Positions 1-11,933 of a stretch of 64,000 nt of DNA are shown in pieces (position 1 is the stretch's first letter; each line of letters starts with the position of its first letter). The notes below the pieces were generated by a model. It saw only the letters and a program-made list of their open reading frames with translations, was not told the origin of the DNA and made no database searches. The stretch comes from Pilasporangium apinafurcum (Eukaryota; Oomycota; Peronosporomycetes; Pythiales; Pythiaceae): the NCBI GenBank assembly GCA_001600495.1, contig BCKE01000036.1, forward strand, positions 247,694-311,693, given 5' to 3'. A program made the translations under genes and the position numbers.

Positions 1-2146
1 TTTGTCAAAGAAGGATTGCGAGCAAGTCGCGGAAAAATTGATAAAAGCACTTGGATTTGAAGGTACACGAAAAGCGAGTTCAATATCATTTTACCATGCC
101 GGACTGGAACCGGAAGATCGCGCATTTCGTCACCACGAATGGAGTAAAGGCAAAATTAAGCTCATAGTAGCAACGGTAGCGTTCGGTATGGGTATCAACA
201 AACCCGACGTGCGCTACGTCATTCATCACACGATTCCACAATCTGTCACACATTATTATCAGGTAGGTTATGTTGCCGTAATTCCTATGTTTTGGTGCTT
301 GTATTTTGCAGCTGAGGATACCGTGATGCTTTAGGAAGCTGGGCGTGCTGGTCGAGATGGAGAGGTTGCAAATTGTATTCTCTATTACTCTTTTGTGGAT
401 CTGGTAAGTGTAGTATTACTTATATACAAGTAGTTTACATGACTGATATGAATATGTTTGCGTTACAAATGAAAAAAGTCCCGTCGACGGAAACTGATCA
501 CGAAAGATAGGGACAACATGCAACATCGCAATGTTCATCTTCAAAATTTGCGGCGCATGACTGAGTTTTGCGAAAATCAAATCGAGTGCCGACGAACTTC
601 TCTTTTGGAGTATTTTGGCGAACATTTTGGAGCCGAGCAATGTCGCGGAACTTGCGATAATTGCAAGAACCATGCCATGGGGTTGGTTGTCGAAAAGACC
701 GATGTGACCGATGACTGCCTGGTAATTCTTAACATGGGTAAGCGATAAACCTTCTATTTTCTGCTTACACCAGGTGCTTTTCTAATGCGTTCTCTTCCAG
801 TGAAAACGCTTCAAGAAGATAATGAATTAAGTACGCTCGTACAGATCTCTCAAGCGTTTCTTGGGCAAGTTGTCAAGGGAAAGGAATGGAAACAGGGACA
901 ATTTTCTCATCTTTCTGGATACGGAGTGGGGAAATCACGCTATGAAAGAAGTGAAGTTGAGCGGATTCTGTATCACATGGTTCTTCGGCAATACTTGCGA
1001 GAAATTGTGAGTTCGCACATATCATGTACTTATATAATTTCTGAAGCTATCTCACTTAATACTGGCTTTTCAACAGGATAAAAAAAACAAAATGGGCTTT
1101 ACAACAACTTTCCTTGCCGTCGGGAACAACGCAAGTCGCCTTGAGCGTGGGGAACGCGTTCAGATTGTGTGCAAGACACGGCATCGGCCACGAGTAGTAA
1201 TAAACGATGAGTCACCACCTACAGCAAACGAGAAGAAGGCACGACAAAAAGCACCTAAGAAGACAAAGGCTCCTCGAGCTAAAAAGAAGAAAGTTACGAA
1301 TGCGAAAGCTGATATTGAAGAGCTCAGTGATGACTTTGATGATGTTGAAATCATCCGACCTCCAACTCAGTATCCGCTCATTCCTGCACCGAAGTCAGCT
1401 GGAAGGTATCACGAAATCCGTGTTCTTTCTTATGATATGTATTTATTTAAAACTTTTCTGGTGCGTTAGAATCCCTGAAAATCATGTCGAGGCTCTTGCG
1501 CAACTACTCAAGGATTGGCGGGCGAGTGTCTGTGATAACTTCAATGTTATGCCTTATCACATTCTCCCTACATCTGGCATTGCAGCCATTGCGAATGCGA
1601 TTCCAATGACAAATGCGGAGCTTCTGGGAATTGAAGGCGTTGGTAAAATCCGTGTGAAGAAATATGGTGAAGCGATCGTTGAGATTGTCAAATCATATTT
1701 AAACAAGGTACGGATTTGTTTAGATCCACTGGTGGATATAATAGGATGGCTTGACCTTTGTATCTTTGTTGCATTGTAGCACAAGTTGACACCAGCGCCT
1801 GCTCCAAGTACGCGGGGATCGGAGGTTCTTGATGATTTAGAAGAATTGGATGCTGCAATGGAAAGTTCCAATGTGTCTGCATCGAAATCGTCTCCGTTTT
1901 TTAAAGACAAAGCTCAGATCAAGGTAAGATAGCTATATCTAACGATGTCTTCCTGTGTCTCTTGTAACTAGATCAAGCTCATGCTTGTGCTCACAGAAGC
2001 CAGAAGTTCACGATCTAATCGACGGCGGTCTGGACGATATCGACTGGGATAATATTGATGAAACAATAATGAATCAAAAAGCCACTGGGAAACATTCAAG
2101 TACTGGATCAGAATCCAACGATAATCCTAAGCGAAGGAAGATATAA
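1..2146 (+). CDS. RecQ-family ATP-dependent DNA helicase (BLM/Sgs1 type), 3' part
   Basis: The 5' part lies outside the window. Exons read as <2-262, 335-403, 479-737, 801-1006, 1077-1405, 1470-1707, 1780-1923 and 1997-2146, all with GT-AG introns in phase. The visible protein starts in helicase lobe 2 (ATVAFGMGINKPDVRYVIHH, then EAGRAGRDG, motifs V and VI). Next comes the RecQ zinc-binding region, with a cysteine in IECRR followed by AEQCRGTCDNC, then an RQC winged-helix region. A Lys-rich linker (about 1230-1300) precedes an HRDC domain (ILPTSGIAAIANAIPMT). The end is acidic and then basic (KRRK), perhaps a nuclear localisation signal. RecQ helicases unwind recombination and replication intermediates in the nucleus. 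RQC plus HRDC points to the BLM/Sgs1/RecQ1-like class; the exact orthologue is unclear because the N-terminus is missing. Confidence 0.93.
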
Positions 2147-2217
2147 AGGAACACAGTTGGGATACGACCCAAGGCTTTCTTTTTGATGAGGTGCTCGTCC
2201 CTCTTTATTATTTACAG

Positions 2218-3410
2218 TTAGATGGTAATGTTGTCAATGAGACGGCATTTGCCGAGTTTCACAGCAACGGAGATGATGGCTCCTTCATTTTTCTTTACCA
2301 GGTCTAGCTCCTCCATCGTTTCTGTAGAACCGATAGAAACGTACTGAATCTCCTTGATCTGCGGCTCGGCTTCATACTCGGCTCGTACAGCTTCACGTAA
2401 CAACGCAGCATCTATGGTTTCCCCATCTTTGCTGGACTGGAACAACTCACGCGCTCGGCATAGACCGCGGTAAACCACGCCAGCTGCCTTGCGCTCTTCC
2501 GGATCCAAATATTGGTTGCGCGTGGACATTGCAAGCCCATCCTTTTCACGACAAATATCGACAACCTGGATGTCCACCGACATGTTCAAGTCCTGCACTA
2601 GACGTTTGATAAGCACGCATTGTGCGGCATCTTTTTGGCCAAAAAATGCGTGTGTCGGTGAGACGATGTTGAACAACTTGGTAACGACCGTCGCGACACC
2701 ACGGAAATGACCAGGACGGCAAATCCCCTCAGGTAGATCATCAAACCCCACCGGGTCAATGTAACAGCTGTCCACATTGGTTAAACATGACTACGTCAGC
2801 ATTACTGAGCTATGAAGAGAACGATTGAACCACTTGGGACGTACCGATGGTTCTTCGAGTACATTTCTTCAGGAGATGGGAAGAAGACGAAATCAACACC
2901 TTCCTGTCGCAACAGTGCAACATCCTGCTCGAACGTGCGTGGGTATTTCGAAAAATCTTCGTTCGGTCCGAATTGGGTTGGATTGACAAAGATGCTCGAG
3001 ACGACAATGTCGCAGTGACGCCGTGCTTCACGAACCAATGACAAATGACCATCATGCAATCCCTATACAATTACTACTATGTCAGCAAAGTTACGCATGT
3101 AAACGCTTTGAATGTGTGCCGGTTGACTACTCACTCCCATGGTAGGCACAAAGCCAACGTTGGTATCCAATGGTAGTTTACGCCGCGCAGCTTGGAAATC
3201 TTGTACAGTTTCAAAGACTTGAAGGTCCTTGGCCGTTGAGCTCGTCGATAATGCAGCACATTGGCATACACCAGCGCTATGTGAGAGAGGCTTTAGTGAA
3301 TGAGCATGCAGCGGCGCAGACGCATGGCGAAGAACCAGACGTGTTATTATCGGCGCGACATGTACGTAGTGTGCGCGCAGCCGCGACGATGACTGGCGGA
3401 GGAAGGACAT
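2218..3410 (-). CDS. panC: Pantothenate synthetase (pantoate--beta-alanine ligase)
   Basis: Three exons: 3410-3135, 3062-2845 and 2767-2218, giving 347 aa; an in-frame ATG at 3485 would give 372 aa. The enzyme joins pantoate and beta-alanine using ATP, the last step of vitamin B5 synthesis. Family signatures are clear: [15 protein letters not shown] across intron 1 (HIGH-like motif), [40 protein letters not shown] and AMSTRNQYL (KMSKS-like loop). The 60 or so residues before the domain are rich in Arg, Ser and His with almost no acidic residues ([18 protein letters not shown]), which looks like a mitochondrial presequence; this is inference. I chose 3410 because the targeting-like sequence starts there. 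The gene converges on the RecQ gene, with 72 bp between stops. Confidence 0.95.
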
Positions 3411-3485
3411 GTTGACGTGAGCTTTCAGATCTTCCGTTTTCCGTTGTTGCGCTTTGGATGTTAAGTTCGATTTCGTGCGATGCAC

Positions 3486-4673
3486 TTAATGGAAACCGAA
3501 CCTAGTCAGGGGTCATTTGTGACCGTGTCCGGACTGCGCAGATTTCTCCGAACGATGGCAGAAATTTCCTAATGCATCAAAATTTGTGAATGCGATGTCG
3601 AGGGAAAAAAATAAAGCAGTGTGAATATGAAACGGTACAGATCCGGAATACAACGGTACTTTTGATAAAAAACGGCTCGCAAAATGCCGTTCCAAGTGAC
3701 TGAATAAACAACAACGGGAGTGTAGATTTTTGGAACCACGGTTTGTCTGCCTCTTTGAACGAATTGTACAGTACCAAAAGAAAAGATATGCTACCAGGTT
3801 TTTGTACAGGTGTAGCCAACCCACCCCATTGATGGGGATGTTTTCTAAACTAAAACTGTCGTCGGGTATTGGAACGAAAAATGAAAACGATGGGAAAATT
3901 TCCAGTTCCAGGTTGGTCGGTTAACTGGTGACGCAAGAAAACATAATTTCCCAAAATAAGGTGTAATTTGTAGTTCATATGTGAAAGAGGGGAGATGGGG
4001 TGGGTACAAAGTATCTAACATTGATCGACTAATCTTTTTCGTTCCTCTACCATGTTAGCCGCGTGAGATCGATGTCCTCATCTCCTCCTTCCACATTTGA
4101 ATTTTCAAAGTACTAGTCACAGCAACAAGTGTAGCATAACAACTACGTTGGTGTGCCTACTTCCTGATGGCCCACATTTTCAACTTGTTAGCCGTTTTCA
4201 CTTTCCCCCTACAGAAAGGGAGGGAAGAGGAAGGGGACCACATACCCACCTGCATCTATACACATCTCCATCCTATATGGGTGCTCTCTATTAACCATTT
4301 TCTTGTTCCTTCCATAGCTGTACTTATGTACATCATCGCATCTAGAGGTGCGGAACCAAGAAAGCGAAGAAATCTCTATCCATTTGGACTCTGCCGCACA
4401 CTCCATTTATTTCTTGCCACCTCTGTCCCGATTTTAACCAATTGGTGCGTTCTTTGACATCCATGGCACCCTCTTTTGCGCCAATGAAAACCACGGAGAC
4501 ATGTGGGACACTTTTCTGATGGCGCTGGCTGTACTTTGTCTCCGGTACCGAGTTGACGTCGATCGTTGTTGGGACTTTTTTCCTCCTTCCCCTCAGCAGG
4601 GAGTAGCACGTCATTCCACACTCGCTCTTCCTTTCCAATCGTCGGAGCGGACCACCTTCGTAATCCTTCTTGG
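3486..4673. other. Intergenic region between panC and the kinesin gene
   Basis: About 1.2 kb between two divergently transcribed genes. Several short open frames exist on both strands (for example 3513-3824 minus and 4376-4638 minus), but none has a recognisable domain or good splice context. It probably holds both promoters. I see no convincing motif or repeat. Confidence 0.5.
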
Positions 4674-7177
4674 ATGGCTCCCGTCGTGCCCCTGCCGTCC
4701 ACCGCTACGGCCGGTCGAGAGAAACGCATCAAAGTCTGCGTCCGACTGCGTCCCTTCACGAAAAACGAGGCCGTTCGCGCCGGTGGCAAAGCCGCCTGGA
4801 CCTGGTAATATGTGTGTGTCGTTTTGTGTGCAAAAGCCTCATATGTCTACATTTGAAATGCGTGAAATTATGGATTATGACCCAAATGGTTGCCTGTTTT
4901 TGTCGTCTTTGCCAATAGGCACGAAAATACTATTTATCAACAGATTTTTCCGGCACAAATCCCCTCGCGCAAACTTACGTCCGAACGCGAGAAGAAAGGA
5001 GGTTCCACCAGTTCAGTGTCGACCGTCAATGCCACCAGCGATAATGCAACGCTGCCTTCATCCTATTCTTTCGACTACCTTTACCCACCCACGTCCAAGA
5101 CCGAAGAGATCTACGAGGAGACTGTCAAGGTACTTAATCACTTTTGGCACTATCACCAGGGTCTTCATTAATGAGACCTCGCTGACATTATTTATCGGAT
5201 GTGTGTGGAAAAAGGATGCCATCATAGCAGCAATGGAAGGGTACCATTCGTCCGTGTTCGTCTACGGCCAAACAGGCACGGGCAAGACCTACACCATGCA
5301 GGTTGGATGCATTGTTTTTTCTACATGCTCATCTACACGACATATTGACCTCTCGTGTACACTATTGGGCTTCATTTTTGTAGGGGGCGAAGCGATATCC
5401 TGGCGTCATTCAACTCGGCGTGCAGGACATCTTTAATCATATCGCTGCACATCCAGAGATGGAATTTCTGTTGCGGTTCTCCTATTTGGAGATTTATAAT
5501 GAACGAATCTACGATCTCTTAGCCGCTGGCGCAAAATCTGATATCAAAATATTTGACGTCCACAAGTCCAGTAACAACAATAATAACCAGTCACGTGACG
5601 GCAATGTCTGTAAGGACGTGGTCATCAAAGGTTTGCGGGAGGAGATTGTGCTGACAGTGGAACACGTACTGTCATTGGTAGAAGTCGGCAATCTACATCG
5701 TCATATGGCCACTACGGACATCAACGATCAGTCCTCGCGCTCACATGTGATATTTCGGATGGTCATTGAAAGCCAACGCAAACGACCCGCTGGTCGAGGT
5801 GGTTTATCCTCCTCCTTCACTTCTTCCAACACTCCCGTCCGCTCCGCAACACTCAATCTCATCGATCTCGCTGGATCGGAAGGCGTGCGCTTGGCAAACA
5901 CCACTGGCAAGCACCTCGAAGAAGGCAAGTACATCAACCGCAGTCTGCTCACACTAGGCCATATCATCTGGAAACTTAGCCGGGATCGCATACCAAAAAC
6001 TGGTAGCGCACGGCAAAACCTCAATCACTTACCGTATCGCAACTCAAAACTTACTCGCATTTTGCAGCCCTCGCTCGGCGGTCAGGCACAAATTGCGATT
6101 ATCTGTACAGCATCTCCCTCGGTCGAGTGCCTCATGGAGACGCATAGTACACTCAAGTTTGCGAGCCGCGCGCGCCGTGTCAAGAACCGCGCCGCGGTTA
6201 ATGAAAGTCTTGGTGAATCGGCGCTGCTGAAGAAATATCGGGCGCGGATTCGTGAGTTGGAGGAACAGCTAGAAACGTTGCAACGACGGAAATCCAGCGC
6301 AAGCTTTGGACCGAGAGGGGCGACGCAGGCGAACGTTAACTTGTCAACGATTGAGGAGCGCCAGATGGAGCTGAAATTTGCGATCAATAACATCAATCGC
6401 GCCATCCTCAACTCGTCAAACGTCAACCCGCCTCGTTCTACAAAGGAGTACGATAATAACGGGGACCACGACCTGAGTCATACACAAAATATGGAAGACG
6501 AAGATGTGGAGCAAGAACAACGACGACCTGCGTCTGCACCGACCAGCAACAATAGTAATAAAACTGCCTCATCGACAGGTGCAACGCTGCCTACTATTAG
6601 CGAACGACCAACAATCATCACATCTGGGACTACATCAGGCGAAAGCTCGGCGAACAACTCAAACAAGACGTTACTGGGCAGTGGTGGCAGTGCAAGTACC
6701 AAGACACTGCCCCTGTCGACATCGTCATCGCTTCCAGATCCTGGTGAAGACACAGAAATGAAAGGCGACGATGAAGGAGAAGAAGAAGAGGAACCAGAGC
6801 GCGAGACTGCGCCATCGGAATCCCGTTCATCAACCATGGGATTTGCCGCTTCTGGAGGAGCGCGATCTTCCACCCCAAGTAGTGCCCGTTCGTCCCTGAC
6901 GACGTTACTTCGATCAAAATATATGTCAGAACTAAATAAGATGGACCAACGCGTTGGCCGGTGGAGCATGCGTGACGAAGACGAGATCCATACTCAAAAA
7001 GAGTTGCTGCTTGAATTTGTGCGTGGACTGGAGATTGCTGAGGCGGAGCAAGAGACACGCATGAGCAAGATCCACGAACTGGATTTGGAGAACCGGCAGC
7101 TGCGGCAGATTCTGCGCTCACGTGAAGAAGAATTGATGCATTTAAAGAATATTCGCGGCGAGGACGAGACGCTTTAG
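4674..7177 (+). CDS. Kinesin with N-terminal motor domain
   Basis: Four exons: 4674-4804, 4919-5129, 5215-5301 and 5384-7177, giving 740 aa. The motor starts near residue 18 (IKVCVRLRPF). It has the P-loop VYGQTGTGKTYTM around residues 130-142, switch I NDQSSRSHVIF, switch II LIDLAGSEG and the helix EEGKYINRSLLTLG, then a neck (FASRARRVKNRAAVNE). A short coiled coil (KYRARIRELEEQLETLQRR) follows. After it comes a long low-complexity Ser/Thr/Asn-rich linker with an acidic stretch (DDEGEEEEEPERE) and a C-terminal coiled coil. N-kinesins walk to microtubule plus ends. The motor and neck look like the CENP-E (kinesin-7) group, but I cannot place the family firmly without a tree. The start ATG at 4674 leaves a short Pro/Ala leader before the motor. 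Confidence 0.95.
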
Positions 7178-7427
7178 TCTGACTACCCAAGGCAACACAA
7201 TGCGAAAAAGAAAGGAATATGAAAGTGATGGTGTAACATTTGGGCTATATTTTGGTATCGTATGATAAGACTGTAAGTATTTCGCCCCTGTAAGTACAAA
7301 AATGTGAATGTCTATGAACTCTTTACTTAGTCTTTTTTTTGTGGATTTCGTCAGCGAGTCTCTGCTGCACTATGATACACTGAGGGTTTTTCCCATTTAT
7401 CTTCTCATTGTGGGTATTTTGGGTTCC

Positions 7428-9012
7428 ATGGCGGAGCCAATCATTCCCGCAGACACAATCACGCTTAGTAAAAAGCAACAGCGGAAGCTGGACAAAGCGC
7501 AATGGCTGGCAAAGCGCAAGACTGAGCGCAAAGCTACTGGCGAATGGAATCGGCAGCGCAAGCGCAGGGGCCAGCGACAGGCGCATATGACCATACATGC
7601 CACAGTTCCAGAAACTACCACTATTGAGTATGTGCCATGTGCATCTGTGACTTGCGCTACCTTTAGCACAGGGACATGCCAATTGCGAGTGGTTAGACCG
7701 TATGTTTACCGTTTCCAGACATACGTCAAAGGCCGCTGGTGTGGACGCACGTTGTTTGAGGTCTTTCAGCAAGAGTTTGAAGGTTTGTCATCTACGTATT
7801 GCGTAAGTAAAACTCATTGTCCGCTCAGAGAGAATCAAAGGAAGTACTATCAGCGGAGTTGACCACTTACCTGTTGGATGTATGGACATCTTTTTTTAGG
7901 AAGATGCGATTCGTCTCGGGCTGATTCGAATCAACCAGCAGCCTCAAACAAGTAGCTACGTGCTGCGGAACGGCGATTTCGTGGAGCATGTGATGCATCG
8001 CCATGAACCTCCGGCGCATTTTATCCATCAAACGTCATCGTCATTGTCAACGTCGTCAGCAGCAGTAGCATCGCTGATCCGGTTTGAAACGAGCGACATC
8101 GTTGTCGTAGACAAGCCATCCAGTATACCAGTACACCCAAGTGGGGCCTATCGCCACAACTCTATGACATTTCTATTGCAAAATGAGCTGAACTACCCAG
8201 AATTGTTCCCAGTGCATCGACTTGATCGACTTACGTCTGGTTTATTGCTCTTGGCCAAATCGGCGGATAAAGCACGTGCGCTTAGTGAAGAAATCGCAGC
8301 AAGAAATGTGCAAAAGCATTATGTGGCACGTGTAGTAGGGAACTTCCCGCTCACCGATCAAGATTCAACTGCATTTGACGCACTAATGCATCAGGAAGGT
8401 CATAATGATGATAGTAATGCACGTGTGCGGCTCTCGCGTGTGGATATAAACGGCGAGACGTATTGGCGACTGGACGCACCAATCGCGTGTGTAGACCGCG
8501 CTACCCACGTACAGGGAGTGAGCATCGATCACCCAGACAGCAAACTAGCGACTACGATCTTGAGAAGACTACATGTTGTCTGTGATGCTGATGGCGTCAA
8601 GCAGAGTGTGGTCGAATGTCTGCCGGTAACCGGACGAACGCATCAAATCCGCGTGCATCTTCAATATTTGGGATTCCCGATCGTCAATGATCCGTTGTAT
8701 GGACCAAAGGTTAAGATAGAACCAATAGCAGAAGACCCTTATCTAGTCGAAGTCGCAGATTTAGAGAAGACAGCAGAAGGTGACGATGCTCTACTCAAAG
8801 AAGGGGAACCAGATGAAGATGGGAATAACATCGAAGAAGAGTGGCGACGTATTTGTCCAGCGTGTCAGGATGGTACTGATGCTGCTGTGTTGTCTACCAT
8901 TCAGCGAGAATGTTTTAGCCTATGGCTGCATTCGTTCAAGTATGAGTCCTCGCACTGGAGCTTCTCCGTGCCATTGCCATCGTGGGCAATGGTAAAAAAA
9001 TCACAAGGATAA
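7428..9012 (+). CDS. RNA pseudouridine synthase, RluA family (RPUSD2/Pus9/Rib2-like)
   Basis: Two exons, 7428-7802 and 7900-9012, giving 495 aa. The N-terminus (about residues 10-50) is very basic (KKQQRKLDKAQWLAKRKTER). The catalytic domain carries VVVDKPSSIPVHPSGAYRHN, typical of the Rib2/Pus9/RPUSD2 branch. It also has HRLDRLTSGLLLLAKS, where the Asp of HRLD is the catalytic residue, and GRTHQIRVHLQYLGFPIVND near the end of the fold. The enzyme isomerises uridine in RNA, probably tRNA; the exact position and cell compartment cannot be read from the sequence. The C-terminal 70 residues contain an acidic insert and an I-C-P-A-C motif. An in-frame ATG at 7311 exists, but the peptide before 7428 is hydrophobic and unlike the family. 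Confidence 0.93.
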
Positions 9013-9063
9013 AACACCACTGCAATAACAAGATCCAAGGTAATAATTTCAATGACATTCATT

Positions 9064-11556
9064 CTATGCCTCATTAGCCACTTTGCCCGCAGAATTGAGG
9101 TAAATTGGGTCCTTGTACCCACAATCGCCCCGATCTCCTTCGTTACCATTTCCATCGCTACTTGTGAAGCCAAACGCGCATTCGCACTGGCCAGTCAAGT
9201 GGTTACAAGTACCACGATTCGAGCAGACTGCGTCTTCTTTAGTACCCTTTCTGGAATTACCCACGCCATCGACGTTGATGGTCATCGTTAATGCACCATC
9301 CAAGATCCACCGCAGCGATGGCAAATCGCCAAAATTGTTGAGAAACTCGATGAGAATTGCGTTCGTACCCGCCAAAGTACACGCAGGTCCAGTTGAGGCG
9401 CCAATGCTATAAGTCACCTTCACGTCTCCGATTGTCGTCAACGCTGACAATGCGCTTTGAAGGACTGGTGCCGTGATGGAAAACGGCAATTGTAAAGTAA
9501 CAGCATCGCGAAATTTCAGACTGAAGAACCCGGAAGTGCCTTTGCAAAAGAGCTCCTGCTTTTCGTTTTCCTGTAGGGCGCCGTCTCGGAGATAGACCGT
9601 CATAGGGTCATCGCCTGTGGGGCAGGATCGTTTTGAACAATCGTGGCCCTCCCACCCATCACTGCAAAGACATCCACGGACCATGTCGTAGTCCCATGTC
9701 TACGTACAACAATAAAGAATAAGTGAGTCCTCTAGTTTCTCTTTCTCGACAGTCGATTCGTTACATACCGAGTTCTTGTTGGGCACGGCACCATATGTCC
9801 AACCCATAGTTTCGCCGTTAAGTTTCGAGCGCTTGGCGAGATCTTCCATTGTGTAGCATGTCCCATGTCCACTGCAATCCGATGGGCAAATGACTACAAG
9901 GAATTATCACAGAATATAGGATACATATTAAACGGACAAGCGAATCCCTCCACATGTGTTGGTTATTTTGCTTACGTCGATTGCATGCCGCTCCGGTGAA
10001 TCCACTTAAACACGCGCAATCGCCTTTTGTGCGGTCACATGTGCCAGCATTTGAACACTCCACAAGCTGGTGAGCCGTGTCATCTGCTATAGGCAGATCG
10101 AACCAGGCTTTACCCTTGGGACATGCGCGTTCGCTGCAGTCTCCACCGGTAAAGCCATCGTTGCAGATGCAGTCATAGGTCGGTGGACCTCTACACGTGC
10201 CTTGGCCACTGCAGGCGATCTCGCCTGGACAGCTCGTGACTGTCGTGGCTACATACCCACAGTCCCCTCGCTGGCCGATTTTCCCGTTGCCGTTGCTGGA
10301 GAAATAGTTGCTGTAACAGTTGCAGACACCCGTGGTTCGATCACAATTCCCTCTTCGTGAGCACGGGAGGTTCTCTTTTGTACCTTGAGTGACGGTTGTA
10401 AAAGTCAGTGAGGGCGAGACCGATGGGGTTGAGTGTACCAATTGCGAGGCATCGCCGTACATATCGGGCAAACTATTCAGAAGCAAAAGTGTCTCAATCA
10501 CCAAGTACAAACTGGGAATTGCTGAGGGTAAATTACTTACTCGCCAAAGTTTTGCGTGAACTCAAGGGTGATATCGTTACCTATGGTGGTGCAAGCGACA
10601 ATGGTGATGCCGCCAAATGTGACAGTAATTGCGCGAATTGAAGGCAGCGCCAGGAGCTTCGACTGCACGATTGCGGCCGAGTCGGTCGTGAGGATTGGCT
10701 GGGTGGTGTATCCACGAAATGTGAGCGTGAAGGAGCCGCCTGTGGCTTTGCAGGTCACACGCTGCTTCTCATTGCGCTGGATGCCGTTTGGGTCTTGAGC
10801 CGTGCCGGTCAGCGGATCATCTCCACGTGGACATAAGCCTAGAGAAATAACCAAAGGCTAGTCAGTCTATCTTGACTATAATCTGAAGATATGGATTGAA
10901 GGGTTATTGCCGCACGTTCGGAGCAGGTTGGACCAGTGTATCCTGAATCGCAAATGCATCCGTGGATCTTGTTGCTGTCCCAGATGTTGGCATATGAGTA
11001 AACTTGGCCAACACCAGGATCTTTCACCAGTGCATACCGCCGCATGGATTCGCAGCGTCCGTGGCCATTGCAGGTGCAAGTCACTATGGGCAAAAACATT
11101 ACACAACAAAACGAGAATGAGAAAGAAATTACAATATTGGGTCATCGATAAAATGAGCGCGATCTTACTGCGTTCGCAGGCTGCGCCGGTGAAGCCGGTA
11201 TCACAGGCACAAACACCTGTTTCGGGATTACAAGTACCGCGATTGGAACACGGTGCGAGGTTGTGACCCATGTCGGAGCCTATAACCTGATCTGCCCATG
11301 CGATTCCCGTCGGACAAGTGGCTACAAGAAATGGGAAATACAACAGTGACGTCAAATCAACTGGACGCATCACGACCGGAAGAAAATGATAAAACAAACC
11401 TATGGAGCAATCGGCACCAGTCCACGTTGGTGGGCAGAGGCAGATTCCCGGTTTAATGCAGATACCGCGAGTGGAACAAAAATTTGGACATGTGTAGCCA
11501 TCTATGCCTGGCACTGCGATCATCAGGCCTGCCAACAGTAACCCCAATGCTTTCAT
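9064..11556 (-). CDS. Secreted multi-EGF-repeat protein with two copies of a ~110-residue beta-rich domain
   Basis: Seven exons, all in phase: 11556-11400, 11321-11169, 11083-10916, 10838-10541, 10472-9976, 9893-9769 and 9699-9064 (677 aa). A signal peptide (MKALGLLLAGLMIAVPGIDG) is followed by tenascin/teneurin-like EGF modules (GICLCPPTWTGADCS, GVCACDTGFTGAACE, CNGHGRCESM, IHGCICDSGYTGPTCSER, GDCACLSGFTGAACN, CSGHGTC, GCLCSDGWEGHDCSKR). Two blocks begin CP(R/T)GDDP(L/M)T and end (Q)NFGDLP. They share NEKQ..C.A/GT.G.F.L.FR and spaced hydrophobic strands, so they look like one repeated domain, about residues 160-275 and 465-590. There is no transmembrane helix or GPI tail at the C-terminus, so I predict a soluble extracellular or wall protein. 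The ligand is unknown. Confidence 0.88.
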
Positions 11557-11933
11557 GATGCAACGAGAGTGAAGAATACTCTTTGTGACAGATAAGTGAA
11601 GAACGTGTTCGATCACAGAGTTGAAGCAGCAGTGCATGAAACACGAAGTAGTTCAAGCGAAACTCCTTTTTCCTGGCGGAACCGTTTCATTCAAATTAAA
11701 CCGTAGCTAGTGGTACTGAAATAAGTTCTGATATGCATTGACTCGTAAATTACCGAATGAGGGTAAGGGGTAATCCTGAAATTGTACAGAAGGACCGGTA
11801 GTTTACGATCCATAACACAGAGTTGACGGTAAAATACGGCAACACATCCACACGAAGAGGTCTTCTTCAAACAGCAACAGACCAACTCCTTCGTGCCACA
11901 CGTGACTCTCCCCCGGCATAGACACAAGCGACG

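Noticed and set aside
3513-3824. Two overlapping minus-strand open frames between panC and the kinesin gene
   Set aside because: No domain, no good splice context and two competing frames; probably chance.
4376-4789. Open frames with plausible codon use on the minus strand before the kinesin start
   Set aside because: They overlap the kinesin first exon region and show no family match.
6478-7190. Minus-strand open frames inside the kinesin tail
   Set aside because: Low-complexity shadow of the Ser/Asn-rich linker.
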